From Chryseobacterium gleum (lineage in GTDB: Bacteria > Bacteroidota > Bacteroidia > Flavobacteriales_D > Crocinitomicaceae), in NCBI GenBank assembly GCA_945897565.1, contig CAMDFN010000002.1:1-64000 (forward strand): 64,000 nucleotides of DNA, in the 5' to 3' direction. Under the pieces are notes generated by a model. The model saw only the letters and a program-made list of their open reading frames with translations. It did no database searches and was not told the DNA's origin. Position numbers and translations under genes: made by a program. Every line of letters starts with the position of its first letter. Position 1 is the first letter of the stretch. Below are positions 52,587 to 60,649 of the stretch, in pieces.

Positions 52587-53684
52587 ATGAAAACCCACAC
52601 AATCTTTCAATTGTGTTTTACATTAGCGCTCTGCTTCCTTGGAAGCCAGAGCGTTTTTGCGCAAACACCAAGCACAACTGCACCAAGCACGGACAGCACT
52701 AAATATTTAATTGTCAAAAATGATGGCAACGAATACGTGGGCCAGATCCTCTCAGACGATGGTCGTGAAGTCCTGATTGAGACCAAATCATTGGGTAAAA
52801 TATATATTCCGAAAAGTGATATCAAATCGATGCGTCCGATTAATTATAACGAAGACATCTCGAAGGGAGAGGTGAGCACTGCGGGTGTATTTACCACCCG
52901 TTATCAGTTCACGACCAACTGCTTCCCAATCAAAAAAGGTGAAAACTACGCCATGATCAATCTTTACGGCCCCGAAGTACATTTTGCGGTGCACAAAGAT
53001 TTTTCTGTCGGCATTATGTCTACCTGGATAGGCTCTCCAATTGCACTAGCCTTGAAATACACCCGAGGCACGGCCAATCCGAAAATCAATTATGGATTCG
53101 GAACATTATTGGGTTCTTCTGGCTATATCAACCAAGGCAGAGGCTTTGGCGGCTTGCATTGGGGCATGATTACCTACGGTGATCGCCGCACGAATGTCAC
53201 TTTATCTGTCGGCTATGGTTATTTCAATGATGGCAATAATTACACGTATCCTCTAACTATATATACGCCAGGAACTTATCAGTCCATAAATGGGATGACA
53301 CCTGATTTACCTATTCAAGGAACAGAAATGCAGAGCAATGGATTTCGTGCAAAAGCGCCAATTTTTGGTTTGGCAGGCCAGGCCAAAGTAGGGAAGAAAG
53401 CAAGTTTTATTTACGACTGTATGTTTATCATGGGTAAATCAGATAACGCTGGTGGTTTCCAAAATATGGATTACCAATATGATCCGAACGGTTGGCAATT
53501 GCAACAAGTTGTAGTAGGTCCGTGGCAAAATTCCTCAGGAGTTCGCCAAAACTTACTTATCTTAATGCCAGGCATGCGTTTTCAAAGAACAGAAAACAAG
53601 GCGTTTCAGATCAGTTTGGCGGGCGTGATTACCAATGATATCTCTTTCCCTTTGCCAATGGCCAGTTGGTTTTTTAGATTTTAA
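52587..53684 (+). CDS. Outer-membrane beta-barrel-like protein, paralogue B
   Basis: A 365-residue protein with a signal peptide (ending VFAQ near residue 26), the same N-terminal beta domain (YLIVKNDGNEYVGQIL, then SLGKIYIPKSDI) and the same glycine/aromatic strand pattern as the protein at 49139, ending in SWFFRF. The two clearly arose by duplication; long segments are nearly identical, for example VFTTRYQFTTN followed by KKGENYA. The gene ends three bases before the cyclase-HD start, so the two are probably translated together. No named family recognised. Confidence 0.78.
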   Translation: MKTHTIFQLCFTLALCFLGSQSVFAQTPSTTAPSTDSTKYLIVKNDGNEYVGQILSDDGREVLIETKSLGKIYIPKSDIKSMRPINYNEDISKGEVSTAGVFTTRYQFTTNCFPIKKGENYAMINLYGPEVHFAVHKDFSVGIMSTWIGSPIALALKYTRGTANPKINYGFGTLLGSSGYINQGRGFGGLHWGMITYGDRRTNVTLSVGYGYFNDGNNYTYPLTIYTPGTYQSINGMTPDLPIQGTEMQSNGFRAKAPIFGLAGQAKVGKKASFIYDCMFIMGKSDNAGGFQNMDYQYDPNGWQLQQVVVGPWQNSSGVRQNLLILMPGMRFQRTENKAFQISLAGVITNDISFPLPMASWFFRF

Positions 53685-53687
53685 GGG

Positions 53688-55274
53688 TTGGTGCTACAAG
53701 TTTTGGTTATTGGGCTCTTTATATTTCAATCGTGGTGGCTGACTATTTTGTCAGCCACATTTTTATTTTTGTTGGTCTTTGTTTTTATCCGTAGTCGCAT
53801 AGAAACTTCGCGCAGAAACCAAGTCAGGCTTGAGGTCAAAATTGCGGAACGCACCAAAGAAATCCGGCTGCAAAAGACCAAAATTGAGGAGCAAAAACGC
53901 CTTTTAGAACAAGAAAAAACCAAGGTAGAGGAGCAGCAAGCGCTCTTGCAGCTTGAGAAAGACCGCACCGAACAGTGGCTACTGAACACCTTGCCATCTC
54001 AGGTCGTGATAGAACTCAAGCGCAACGGCAAAGTAAAGGCACAGGGTTTCAAGCAGGTCTCTATCATGTTTACCGATGTGGTCGGTTTTACCCGTATTTC
54101 TGAATCCATGGTACCGAGCCGAATTGTCTCTAAGCTCGACATCTTATTTCAGAAGTTCGACGAAATCATTCAGGCCAATAACCTCGAGAAAATCAAAACG
54201 ATTGGAGATGCCTATATGTGCGCTGGCGGTGTGCCGGTAGAAAACTCCACCAATCCGATAGACGCCTGTTGTGCTGCTTTGCAAATTCAGGCCTTCATGG
54301 ATAAGCTCAAGTACGAAGCCATTGCAGACCACGACGATTATTGGGAAATCCGTTTAGGAATCAACACAGGGCCCGTAATTGCAGGTATCATCGGAAATAT
54401 CCGCTTAGCTTATGACGTTTGGGGCTCTTCTGTAAACCTTGCGCAGCGCATGGAAATGCTCGGCGAACCAGGAAAAGTGACCATTACTGGCAATACCTTT
54501 CAGCAGATTGAACCCTATTTTGAATGCGACTATAAGGGCAAGGCCTTGACTAAATCGCGCACCAAAGTAGACATGTACGTGGTATTGCGCATCAAGCCCG
54601 AGCTTTCTGTTAATGGTGAAGGGCTTATTCCGAATTCTCGTTTTGAAGAAATCAAAAAATTACACCATTACAGCTCCATTAAATACTACAAGACCGAGCA
54701 CCACGTCATGGGTATTCTTCAGCAAAAACTCTCGCCCAGTCTTTATTATCATTCCATCAACCACACAAAAGATGTCGTTAAATCCGTGGAGCGCATCGCT
54801 TTACTTGAAGGCGTTGCAGACGAGGGTTTATTTTTGCTCAAAACAGCGGCTATTTTCCACGATGCAGGGTTTATCGATCAATATGACCACAACGAAGCTA
54901 TTGGTGCTGGCATGGCTCAGGAAATCTTACCTAAATACGGTTACACGGAACAGCACGTTAAAACGATTGTAGAGCTGATCCACGCGACTGAAATTCCTCA
55001 CAAGCCAATCAATAAACTTCAAGAAATTATATGCGATGCCGACCTCGATTATTTGGGTCGCTCAGACTTCGAGCAAATTGCCGACAACCTCAGAAAAGAG
55101 TTGACAGAAATGGGAAAAATCAAGTCGCGCAAAGAGTGGGATACCATTCAGGTGAGCTTCCTCAAGCAGCACCACTATTTTACCTCAACAGCCATTGGTT
55201 TGCGCCAAAAAAAGAAGCAAGAAAATCTACAAGTTGTGATGGATCGCTTGGCCGCAGATGCCTACTCAGATTGA
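53688..55274 (+). CDS. Adenylate cyclase fused to an HD-type phosphohydrolase, membrane-anchored, no N-terminal sensor
   Basis: A 528-residue protein starting with TTG three bases after paralogue B. Residues about 3-34 are a membrane segment, followed by a long coiled coil (about 45-105). The class III cyclase domain (about 118-300) has metal Asp130 (MFTDVVGFT) and Asp174 (TIGDAYM), adenine-selective Lys170 and Asp243 (AYDVWGSS), and Asn250/Arg254 (VNLAQR), which suggests cAMP as product. Residues about 340-520 are an HD domain: His359, His391-Asp392 and Asp450. The coiled coil and membrane segment resemble those after Y_Y_Y/propeller sensors, but no sensor precedes them here. Confidence 0.85.
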   Translation: MVLQVLVIGLFIFQSWWLTILSATFLFLLVFVFIRSRIETSRRNQVRLEVKIAERTKEIRLQKTKIEEQKRLLEQEKTKVEEQQALLQLEKDRTEQWLLNTLPSQVVIELKRNGKVKAQGFKQVSIMFTDVVGFTRISESMVPSRIVSKLDILFQKFDEIIQANNLEKIKTIGDAYMCAGGVPVENSTNPIDACCAALQIQAFMDKLKYEAIADHDDYWEIRLGINTGPVIAGIIGNIRLAYDVWGSSVNLAQRMEMLGEPGKVTITGNTFQQIEPYFECDYKGKALTKSRTKVDMYVVLRIKPELSVNGEGLIPNSRFEEIKKLHHYSSIKYYKTEHHVMGILQQKLSPSLYYHSINHTKDVVKSVERIALLEGVADEGLFLLKTAAIFHDAGFIDQYDHNEAIGAGMAQEILPKYGYTEQHVKTIVELIHATEIPHKPINKLQEIICDADLDYLGRSDFEQIADNLRKELTEMGKIKSRKEWDTIQVSFLKQHHYFTSTAIGLRQKKKQENLQVVMDRLAADAYSD

Positions 55275-55275
55275 T

Positions 55276-55989
55276 TTATAAATAGCGCCCGTCGCGTTGT
55301 TGGGGAGTTGGTTTTTTTGGCTTTTTACTACCTATTCTGTAACCATAAGAAAAATTCAGAATGGCCCGGTTCAAAGCGGCCGGGCTCATGATACGCTGGT
55401 CGTAGAGATACGCAAGTTCGAAAGTGTGCGGCCCATCCCAATCAAACCCTAGACCTACGCTCCAACGAATGCGGTTGAGGTGATAGCCTTGCTGAGCATC
55501 CATTGGGCCGGTAAAAAACTCTACAGACGCTTGTGGCAAAAGAACTGATTTTTTGATGTCGTAAGCTATGCTTGGTTTGATGCGAAATGCTTCGCCAAAT
55601 TCAGGCTCATAATTATCGGCGAGCCGACTGGTTGTAAATTGATAGCGGCCTCTCAGACCGAGTTGAAACCGCTGAATGTCATAGTTGACTTGTAAGTTGG
55701 CATTGATGCGGTGTCTGTAAGTATAGTTCCCCTCTTGCGTATTGCTACCTACGTAGCGGTAATCTACAGAAGGGCGGAGATATTTGTTTAATTTAAACCT
55801 ATAAGAGATTTGTGGAAAGAAAGTCTGTACACCGCCGGCGCCGTGTCGGGTAGTGAGGTCAAAGGCCAAGCTCTGTTTTTTATCAATTTTATAGGATAAA
55901 CCAACTTCATTCCATACCTGGAACACCGTGCTGTTCTGACTCAAGCCCAAGAATGGCAGCAAAAGCAAACTAAAAACGAGGCAGCGCAT
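55276..55989 (-). CDS. DUF2490 outer-membrane-like protein
   Basis: A 238-residue exported protein; starting at 55989 gives signal peptide MRCLVFSLLLLPFLGLSQ. The rest is strand-rich with alternating polar and aromatic residues and resembles DUF2490 proteins, predicted beta barrels of Bacteroidota (a YRHRINANLQVNYDI segment, then LGLRGRYQF). The C-terminal tail is basic (KKPKKPTPQQRDGRYL) and lacks a terminal Phe. It follows the lipoprotein gene by one base. The stop is one base beyond the convergent cyclase-HD stop. Role unknown. Confidence 0.82.
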   Translation of the reverse strand: MRCLVFSLLLLPFLGLSQNSTVFQVWNEVGLSYKIDKKQSLAFDLTTRHGAGGVQTFFPQISYRFKLNKYLRPSVDYRYVGSNTQEGNYTYRHRINANLQVNYDIQRFQLGLRGRYQFTTSRLADNYEPEFGEAFRIKPSIAYDIKKSVLLPQASVEFFTGPMDAQQGYHLNRIRWSVGLGFDWDGPHTFELAYLYDQRIMSPAALNRAILNFSYGYRIGSKKPKKPTPQQRDGRYL

Positions 55990-55990
55990 T

Positions 55991-56422
55991 TTATCTGAGA
56001 ACAATGATTTCACCCAAATCTTTGGTCTCATTTTTACCAATGTCTATGGTGAATTTTACTGGTTCTTTGGTGTAATAGTCGTCATCGTTGTTGATGATCG
56101 AATTGCCAGTATGAAAAACTTCATTGTAAGCAAAAACTGTGTAGGTGCCGGGGAACAAATAATCAAAACTAAATGTGCCGTCGTGGTGGCATTCAATTTT
56201 ATCGTCAAAGATGCTGTCTTGGGATCCATAAACGATATAGACATCTTCGGTAGCCCCTGAATAACTTACGGTCTGAGCCAATGCGCCATTGATATATAGC
56301 TTTTCGTTAACGGTAAGTTTACCCGTAATTTTGCTGCGTCCGCCTTGTCCTTCATACTTTTTACAGCCTGTAAAACTGACCGCTAAAATGGTAATTGATA
56401 AAATTAAGGAAAGTCTTTTCAT
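55991..56422 (-). CDS. Small lipoprotein of unknown function
   Basis: A 143-residue protein when started at 56422, which gives a clean lipoprotein signal (LSITILAVSFTGC, Cys19); an earlier in-frame start at 56542 would bury it. The mature part is a small beta-sandwich-like domain with carboxypeptidase-regulatory-type pattern (a GTFSFDYLFPGTYTVFAYNE strand-turn-strand) and an acidic NNDDDYY loop. It is the first gene of a two-gene minus-strand operon with the DUF2490 gene. Confidence 0.8.
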   Translation of the reverse strand: MKRLSLILSITILAVSFTGCKKYEGQGGRSKITGKLTVNEKLYINGALAQTVSYSGATEDVYIVYGSQDSIFDDKIECHHDGTFSFDYLFPGTYTVFAYNEVFHTGNSIINNDDDYYTKEPVKFTIDIGKNETKDLGEIIVLR

Positions 56423-56481
56423 TTCTTTTTTTGGCAATGTTAAGAAAAAAACAACTTTTCTCTGCTTCTTGCGTCTGTTTG

Positions 56482-56513
56482 TTTGGATAAAAATCGATAT
56501 TTCACTAATATTG
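56482..56513 (+). promoter_or_regulatory. Promoter of the CotH/TSP3 gene
   Basis: TTTG at 56482-56485, a 20-base spacer and TAATATTG at 56506-56513 (one base off the -7 box), 20 bases before the ATG. Confidence 0.55.
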
Positions 56514-56533
56514 GTGACGCTAAACAAAGCTAA

Positions 56534-59500
56534 ATGAAACACTTACTACTCTCCTTTCTATTTTGCCTCCCTTTTCTTGTTTTTTCTCAAGTGCTTATCA
56601 ACGAATATTCGTGTTCAAATATGACTGGCCCTACCGATGCATTTGCTGAGAGAGAAGATTGGGTAGAGCTTTTTAACACAACAGGTGCTGCTGTCGATCT
56701 TACCGGTTGGTACTTATCAGATAAAGCAACAAACCTAACCAAATGGCAAATTCCGAGTGGAAATATCAATGCCAACGGTTTCAAGATGGTTTTTTGTTCT
56801 AAGCGAAATTTAGTTTCTGGAAATGAATACCATCCAAATTTCAATCTTTCCCAAACCGATGGCGACTGGATCATCCTTTCCAATCCCTCGGCTGTCGTTG
56901 TCGATTCCTTTAAAATAGTACACCTCACTAAATCAAATCATTCAGTTGGCCGCTCAAGTAATGGTGCAATTGACTTTAAACTATTCACTACCCCAACGCC
57001 AAATGCCAATAATACTGGCGGCGTCAATTTCTATCCGCCCAAACCTGTTTTTAGTTTAGCGCCAGGTTTTTATCCAGGCGCCCAAACCATCACAATTACC
57101 TGTGCAGATCCTACGGCAACAATTCGCTACACCTTAGATGGCTCAGACCCCATCGCTACTTCCACCGCCTACACCACACCCATCAACATCACCACAACTA
57201 AAGTTTTGCGCGCTACGGCTTTTGGCGCCACACTTTCGTCTTTCACCGAAACCAATACGTATTTCATCAACGTGAACCATACCGTACCGGTTGTATCCGT
57301 TTGTAGTCAGGGGGTTTATTCATTGGTTGCAAATGGGAGTCAAAATCCGGCCAATCGAATTGGTTCTTTTGAGTTATTTGAGCAAGATGGCACGTTTATC
57401 GATGAATCAGAAGGAGACTTCAACAAACATGGCAATGACTCCTGGGCTTATGCGCAAAGAGGTTTTGACTTTATTTGCCGAGACCAATACGGGCACAACG
57501 GCGACCTCGAACACCAAATTTTCCCAGAAAAGAATCGAGATGCTTTTCAACGTGTGATATTGAAACCAGGAGCCAGTGACAACTATCCATTTGAGCAAGG
57601 CGCGCACATCCGAGACGCTTTTATCCATACCTTATCTATCCGCGCCGATATGAAACTCGATGAGCGCACCTGGCGTCCAGCTGTTGTTTATCTGAACGGT
57701 AGCTATTGGGGTGTTTATGAAATCCGCGAAAAAGCCGATGACCACGACTACGCCGATAAATACTATGACCAGGATAAATACAATATGCATTACCTCAAAA
57801 CTTGGGGCGGCACCTGGCAAGAATACGGTGCGCCAAATGCCCAACCAAGTTGGAATGCGTTGCGCAATTACATCCTCACTAACAACATGAGTAATCCTGT
57901 AAATTTCAATTACGTAGATTCTTTGCTCAGTTGGAAATCATTGGCTGATTACTTCATGATCAATTCCTACACGGTCAACCAAGATTGGCTCAACTGGAAT
58001 ACAGCTTGGTGGCGAGGCCTAGACACCACCGGAGATCATAAAAAGTGGGGCTACGCTCTTTGGGACATGGACGCCACTTTTGGTCACTATATCAACTACA
58101 CCGGTATTCCTGACCCAAGTGCTAATGCAGACCCCTGCAACGCTGAAAACCTACCCAATCCTGGGGGCCAAGGCCATACAGATATCCTCGAAAAACTCAT
58201 CAATCAAAATCCAATTGTAGAGCAGTATTATATCACGCGCTATATCGACCTCATCAACACATCATTTAGTTGTGTCAGTATGTTAGCCTTGCTCGACAGC
58301 ATGGTCAATGAATTAGACCCTGAAATGACAGCTCATTGCGCCAAATGGGGCGGAACCTACAATGGCTGGCAATCACGTGTAACACAACTGCGCAATTTCA
58401 TTAACCAGCGTTGCTTGGCATTAGAACAAGGCCTTATTGATTGCTACCAGCTCACGGGCCCATTTGCAGTAACTTTTGATGTTACACCCGTAGGTGCGGG
58501 CACCATTCAAGTCAATTCCATTGACCCACCTAACTATCCATGGGCAACAAACTATTTTGGCGGTATTCAAACACTAATTGAGCCAAATGCCAATCCAGGC
58601 TTTGTGTTTAGCCACTGGACGGTCACCACCGGGCCACTGGGCTTGCCAAGCACAACAGCTAATAATTTCATTTCTATCAACGGCCCTGAAACCATTGTTG
58701 CTGTCTTTATTCCTGACGTTCCAGACGTAGATGGCGACGGTTGCTTGAACGTCGATGAGGTGCTATTAGGTACAGACCCATCTAACCCAGACACCGATGG
58801 CGATGGCGAAAACGACTGCGCTGAAATTGGCAATGTTGGAGCACCGACCGATACCGACGGCGATGGCATTATTGATGCATTAGAGTCTTCTATTGTCGAT
58901 ACCGATGGCGATGGCGTCATGGATGAGCTCGATCCAGACAACACCAATCCATGTATCCCAAATGCAAACGCGGGCCCTTGTGATCAAGACGGCGATGGTT
59001 TAACAAACAGTCAGGAAAATGCGGCAGGCACGAGCCCGACCAATCCAGACTCCGACGGCGATGGCCTTACCGACGGCGCCGAGGTGACCAACGGCTCTGA
59101 CCCCATGAATCCATGTGATCCAAACGACACCCTTCCTGGTTGCCAAATAGACACCGATTTTGATGGCCTCACCGATGCACAAGAAGGCGTACTCGGCACC
59201 AATCCGCTCAACCCAGACACCGATGGCGATGGCATCAACGATGGCACTGAGGTTACAAACGGATCCAATCCGCTAGACCCATGCGATCCAGATGGCAGTA
59301 GCCCTGAATGTGCCACAGGCATTTTCTTCCCAACGGCTTTTTCGCCAAATGGAGTGGGCAATGGACTCAACGAAGTGTATCACATTATTGCAGGCAAGGA
59401 TATCGCGGCTATCAATTTCAAAATAGTAGACCGCTGGGGCAATCTCGTGTTCTCCTCTACCAACAAACTATTCCAATGGGATGGCACTTACAAAGACAAA

Positions 59501-59596
59501 CCTTGTAATAGCGGCGTCTATGCATATGTTTGTGATGTCACTTATGACAACGGCAGCACCAAGAAATTTACGGGTAACATCACTTTAATTCGATAA
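56534..59596 (+). CDS. Large secreted surface protein: lamin-tail, CotH kinase-like, TSP3 repeats and type IX C-terminal domain
   Basis: A 1020-residue cargo of type IX secretion. Order: signal peptide (1-19), lamin-tail domain (about 20-150, with [10 protein letters not shown] and [10 protein letters not shown]), a chitobiase/hexosaminidase C-terminal-type beta domain (about 170-245, [10 protein letters not shown]), and a CotH-type domain (about 255-640, with [14 protein letters not shown] and [15 protein letters not shown]). After an InlB-like beta segment come six or more thrombospondin type-3 calcium repeats (about 735-920), then a CHU_C sorting domain (about 930-1020, RWGNLVFSS). CotH domains phosphorylate spore or surface proteins in other bacteria; activity here is untested. 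Confidence 0.85.
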   Translation: MKHLLLSFLFCLPFLVFSQVLINEYSCSNMTGPTDAFAEREDWVELFNTTGAAVDLTGWYLSDKATNLTKWQIPSGNINANGFKMVFCSKRNLVSGNEYHPNFNLSQTDGDWIILSNPSAVVVDSFKIVHLTKSNHSVGRSSNGAIDFKLFTTPTPNANNTGGVNFYPPKPVFSLAPGFYPGAQTITITCADPTATIRYTLDGSDPIATSTAYTTPINITTTKVLRATAFGATLSSFTETNTYFINVNHTVPVVSVCSQGVYSLVANGSQNPANRIGSFELFEQDGTFIDESEGDFNKHGNDSWAYAQRGFDFICRDQYGHNGDLEHQIFPEKNRDAFQRVILKPGASDNYPFEQGAHIRDAFIHTLSIRADMKLDERTWRPAVVYLNGSYWGVYEIREKADDHDYADKYYDQDKYNMHYLKTWGGTWQEYGAPNAQPSWNALRNYILTNNMSNPVNFNYVDSLLSWKSLADYFMINSYTVNQDWLNWNTAWWRGLDTTGDHKKWGYALWDMDATFGHYINYTGIPDPSANADPCNAENLPNPGGQGHTDILEKLINQNPIVEQYYITRYIDLINTSFSCVSMLALLDSMVNELDPEMTAHCAKWGGTYNGWQSRVTQLRNFINQRCLALEQGLIDCYQLTGPFAVTFDVTPVGAGTIQVNSIDPPNYPWATNYFGGIQTLIEPNANPGFVFSHWTVTTGPLGLPSTTANNFISINGPETIVAVFIPDVPDVDGDGCLNVDEVLLGTDPSNPDTDGDGENDCAEIGNVGAPTDTDGDGIIDALESSIVDTDGDGVMDELDPDNTNPCIPNANAGPCDQDGDGLTNSQENAAGTSPTNPDSDGDGLTDGAEVTNGSDPMNPCDPNDTLPGCQIDTDFDGLTDAQEGVLGTNPLNPDTDGDGINDGTEVTNGSNPLDPCDPDGSSPECATGIFFPTAFSPNGVGNGLNEVYHIIAGKDIAAINFKIVDRWGNLVFSSTNKLFQWDGTYKDKPCNSGVYAYVCDVTYDNGSTKKFTGNITLIR
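58720..59300 (+). repeat. Calcium-binding TSP3-type repeats at DNA and protein level
   Basis: A unit close to GACACCGATGGCGATGG recurs at about 58790, 58850, 58898, 58987, 59046 and 59217, each coding a D-T-D-G-D-G loop with acidic spacers. The repeats are part of the coding region; they are imperfect and irregularly spaced, so not a CRISPR array. Confidence 0.85.
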
Positions 59597-59599
59597 GCG

Positions 59600-60649
59600 A
59601 TGCACTTTAAACGTTGTCTATTTTCACTCTTATCGACTTTATCGGTGTTCGGTGCTTTCCCTATCATTGGCGTTGCCCAAGATTTTCACCTGACCCAAGC
59701 AGACCGCAGCATGCCCTTTTTGAATCCTGCTTTTGTGGGTGCATACAAAGGATTTGAAAGAATCACGCTCCTGAACCGCAACCAATGGATAGGTTCTGGC
59801 ACCCAATTTTTGACGAGTTATGGCATGGCAGAATTCACGCCTGGGCGCACGCGCCAATCCGAGCGTGCTTACGCCGGTATTGGCGCCTCTTTTAGCAACG
59901 ACGTAGGCGGAGATTCCCGCATGTCGCAAAAATCTTTTGGGCTCACGGCAAGCGGACACATTCCTTTGGCAAAAGGTCATTGGCTAGATGCCGGCATCCA
60001 AACCGCCATTCAGCAGCGCAGCGCAGATTTCAGCAGCTTACTTTATTACTCACAATGGAACGGCTCTGCCCTAGACCCAAGTGTTTTTTCGGGTGAAGAA
60101 AATGATTTTGTCAATTTTGCTTTCGTGGATGCGAGCCTAGGTGTGGCTTATCGTTTTGAACCGAATCAACGCGGCGAATTGCGCGATGGCCAATGGTCTT
60201 TGCAGACTGGCCTTTCTTTGCAGCACGTGAACCGACCGCGCCTTCAGTACAACACACTCTCTGCAGATCGCTTGTATCAAAAAGCTGTCGCATACGCTTG
60301 TTTTTCAATGGGGCTCAATGAGGTTTCTGCTTTGCAGTTTTCACTCACGCATTTGCGTCAAGGCGGCCATTCAGAGAGCATGCTCGGGGCTATTTATCGC
60401 ATGAAACTCCGTGGTAGCTCTCAGGTCACCAACGAGGTAAGCACGAGATACTTGAGTGCAGGTCTTTATTTTCGTTCAACAGCTGCTGTAGCACCTTATA
60501 TTGCTTTGGATTTGGGCGCTTTTGATTTTGGAATCTCTTACGACGCAGATTTGGGCGCTACGTCTTCTGTTTTCAGACATTCAGTTGAGCTCAACCTCGC
60601 TTATACCTTCCTTAAAAAATCTGCGTTTAAAGGTAGCCGTTTGCGCTAA
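59600..60649 (+). CDS. PorP/SprF family type IX secretion outer-membrane protein
   Basis: A 349-residue protein with signal peptide (about 1-26). The mature N-terminus has DFHLTQADRSMPFLNPAFVGAYKG, close to the PorP/SprF pattern of F-S-Q-Y/F followed by N-P-A-x-x-G. The remaining strands form a beta barrel, ending with YTFLKKSAFKGSRLR. PorP/SprF-type barrels link cargo ending in CHU_C domains to the cell surface, and the preceding gene encodes such a cargo three bases upstream. The 3' end overlaps the opposite GH3 gene by 23 bases. Confidence 0.88.
   Translation: MHFKRCLFSLLSTLSVFGAFPIIGVAQDFHLTQADRSMPFLNPAFVGAYKGFERITLLNRNQWIGSGTQFLTSYGMAEFTPGRTRQSERAYAGIGASFSNDVGGDSRMSQKSFGLTASGHIPLAKGHWLDAGIQTAIQQRSADFSSLLYYSQWNGSALDPSVFSGEENDFVNFAFVDASLGVAYRFEPNQRGELRDGQWSLQTGLSLQHVNRPRLQYNTLSADRLYQKAVAYACFSMGLNEVSALQFSLTHLRQGGHSESMLGAIYRMKLRGSSQVTNEVSTRYLSAGLYFRSTAAVAPYIALDLGAFDFGISYDADLGATSSVFRHSVELNLAYTFLKKSAFKGSRLR

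Noticed and set aside
53688-55274. Anti-phage cyclic-nucleotide (CBASS or Pycsar) reading of the cyclase locus
   Set aside because: No CD-NTase fold, no effector such as a TIR, phospholipase or two-membrane-helix protein beside it; neighbours are envelope proteins.
58720-59300. Regular repeat that could look like a CRISPR array
   Set aside because: Unit length and spacing vary, and all copies are in one reading frame coding calcium-binding loops.
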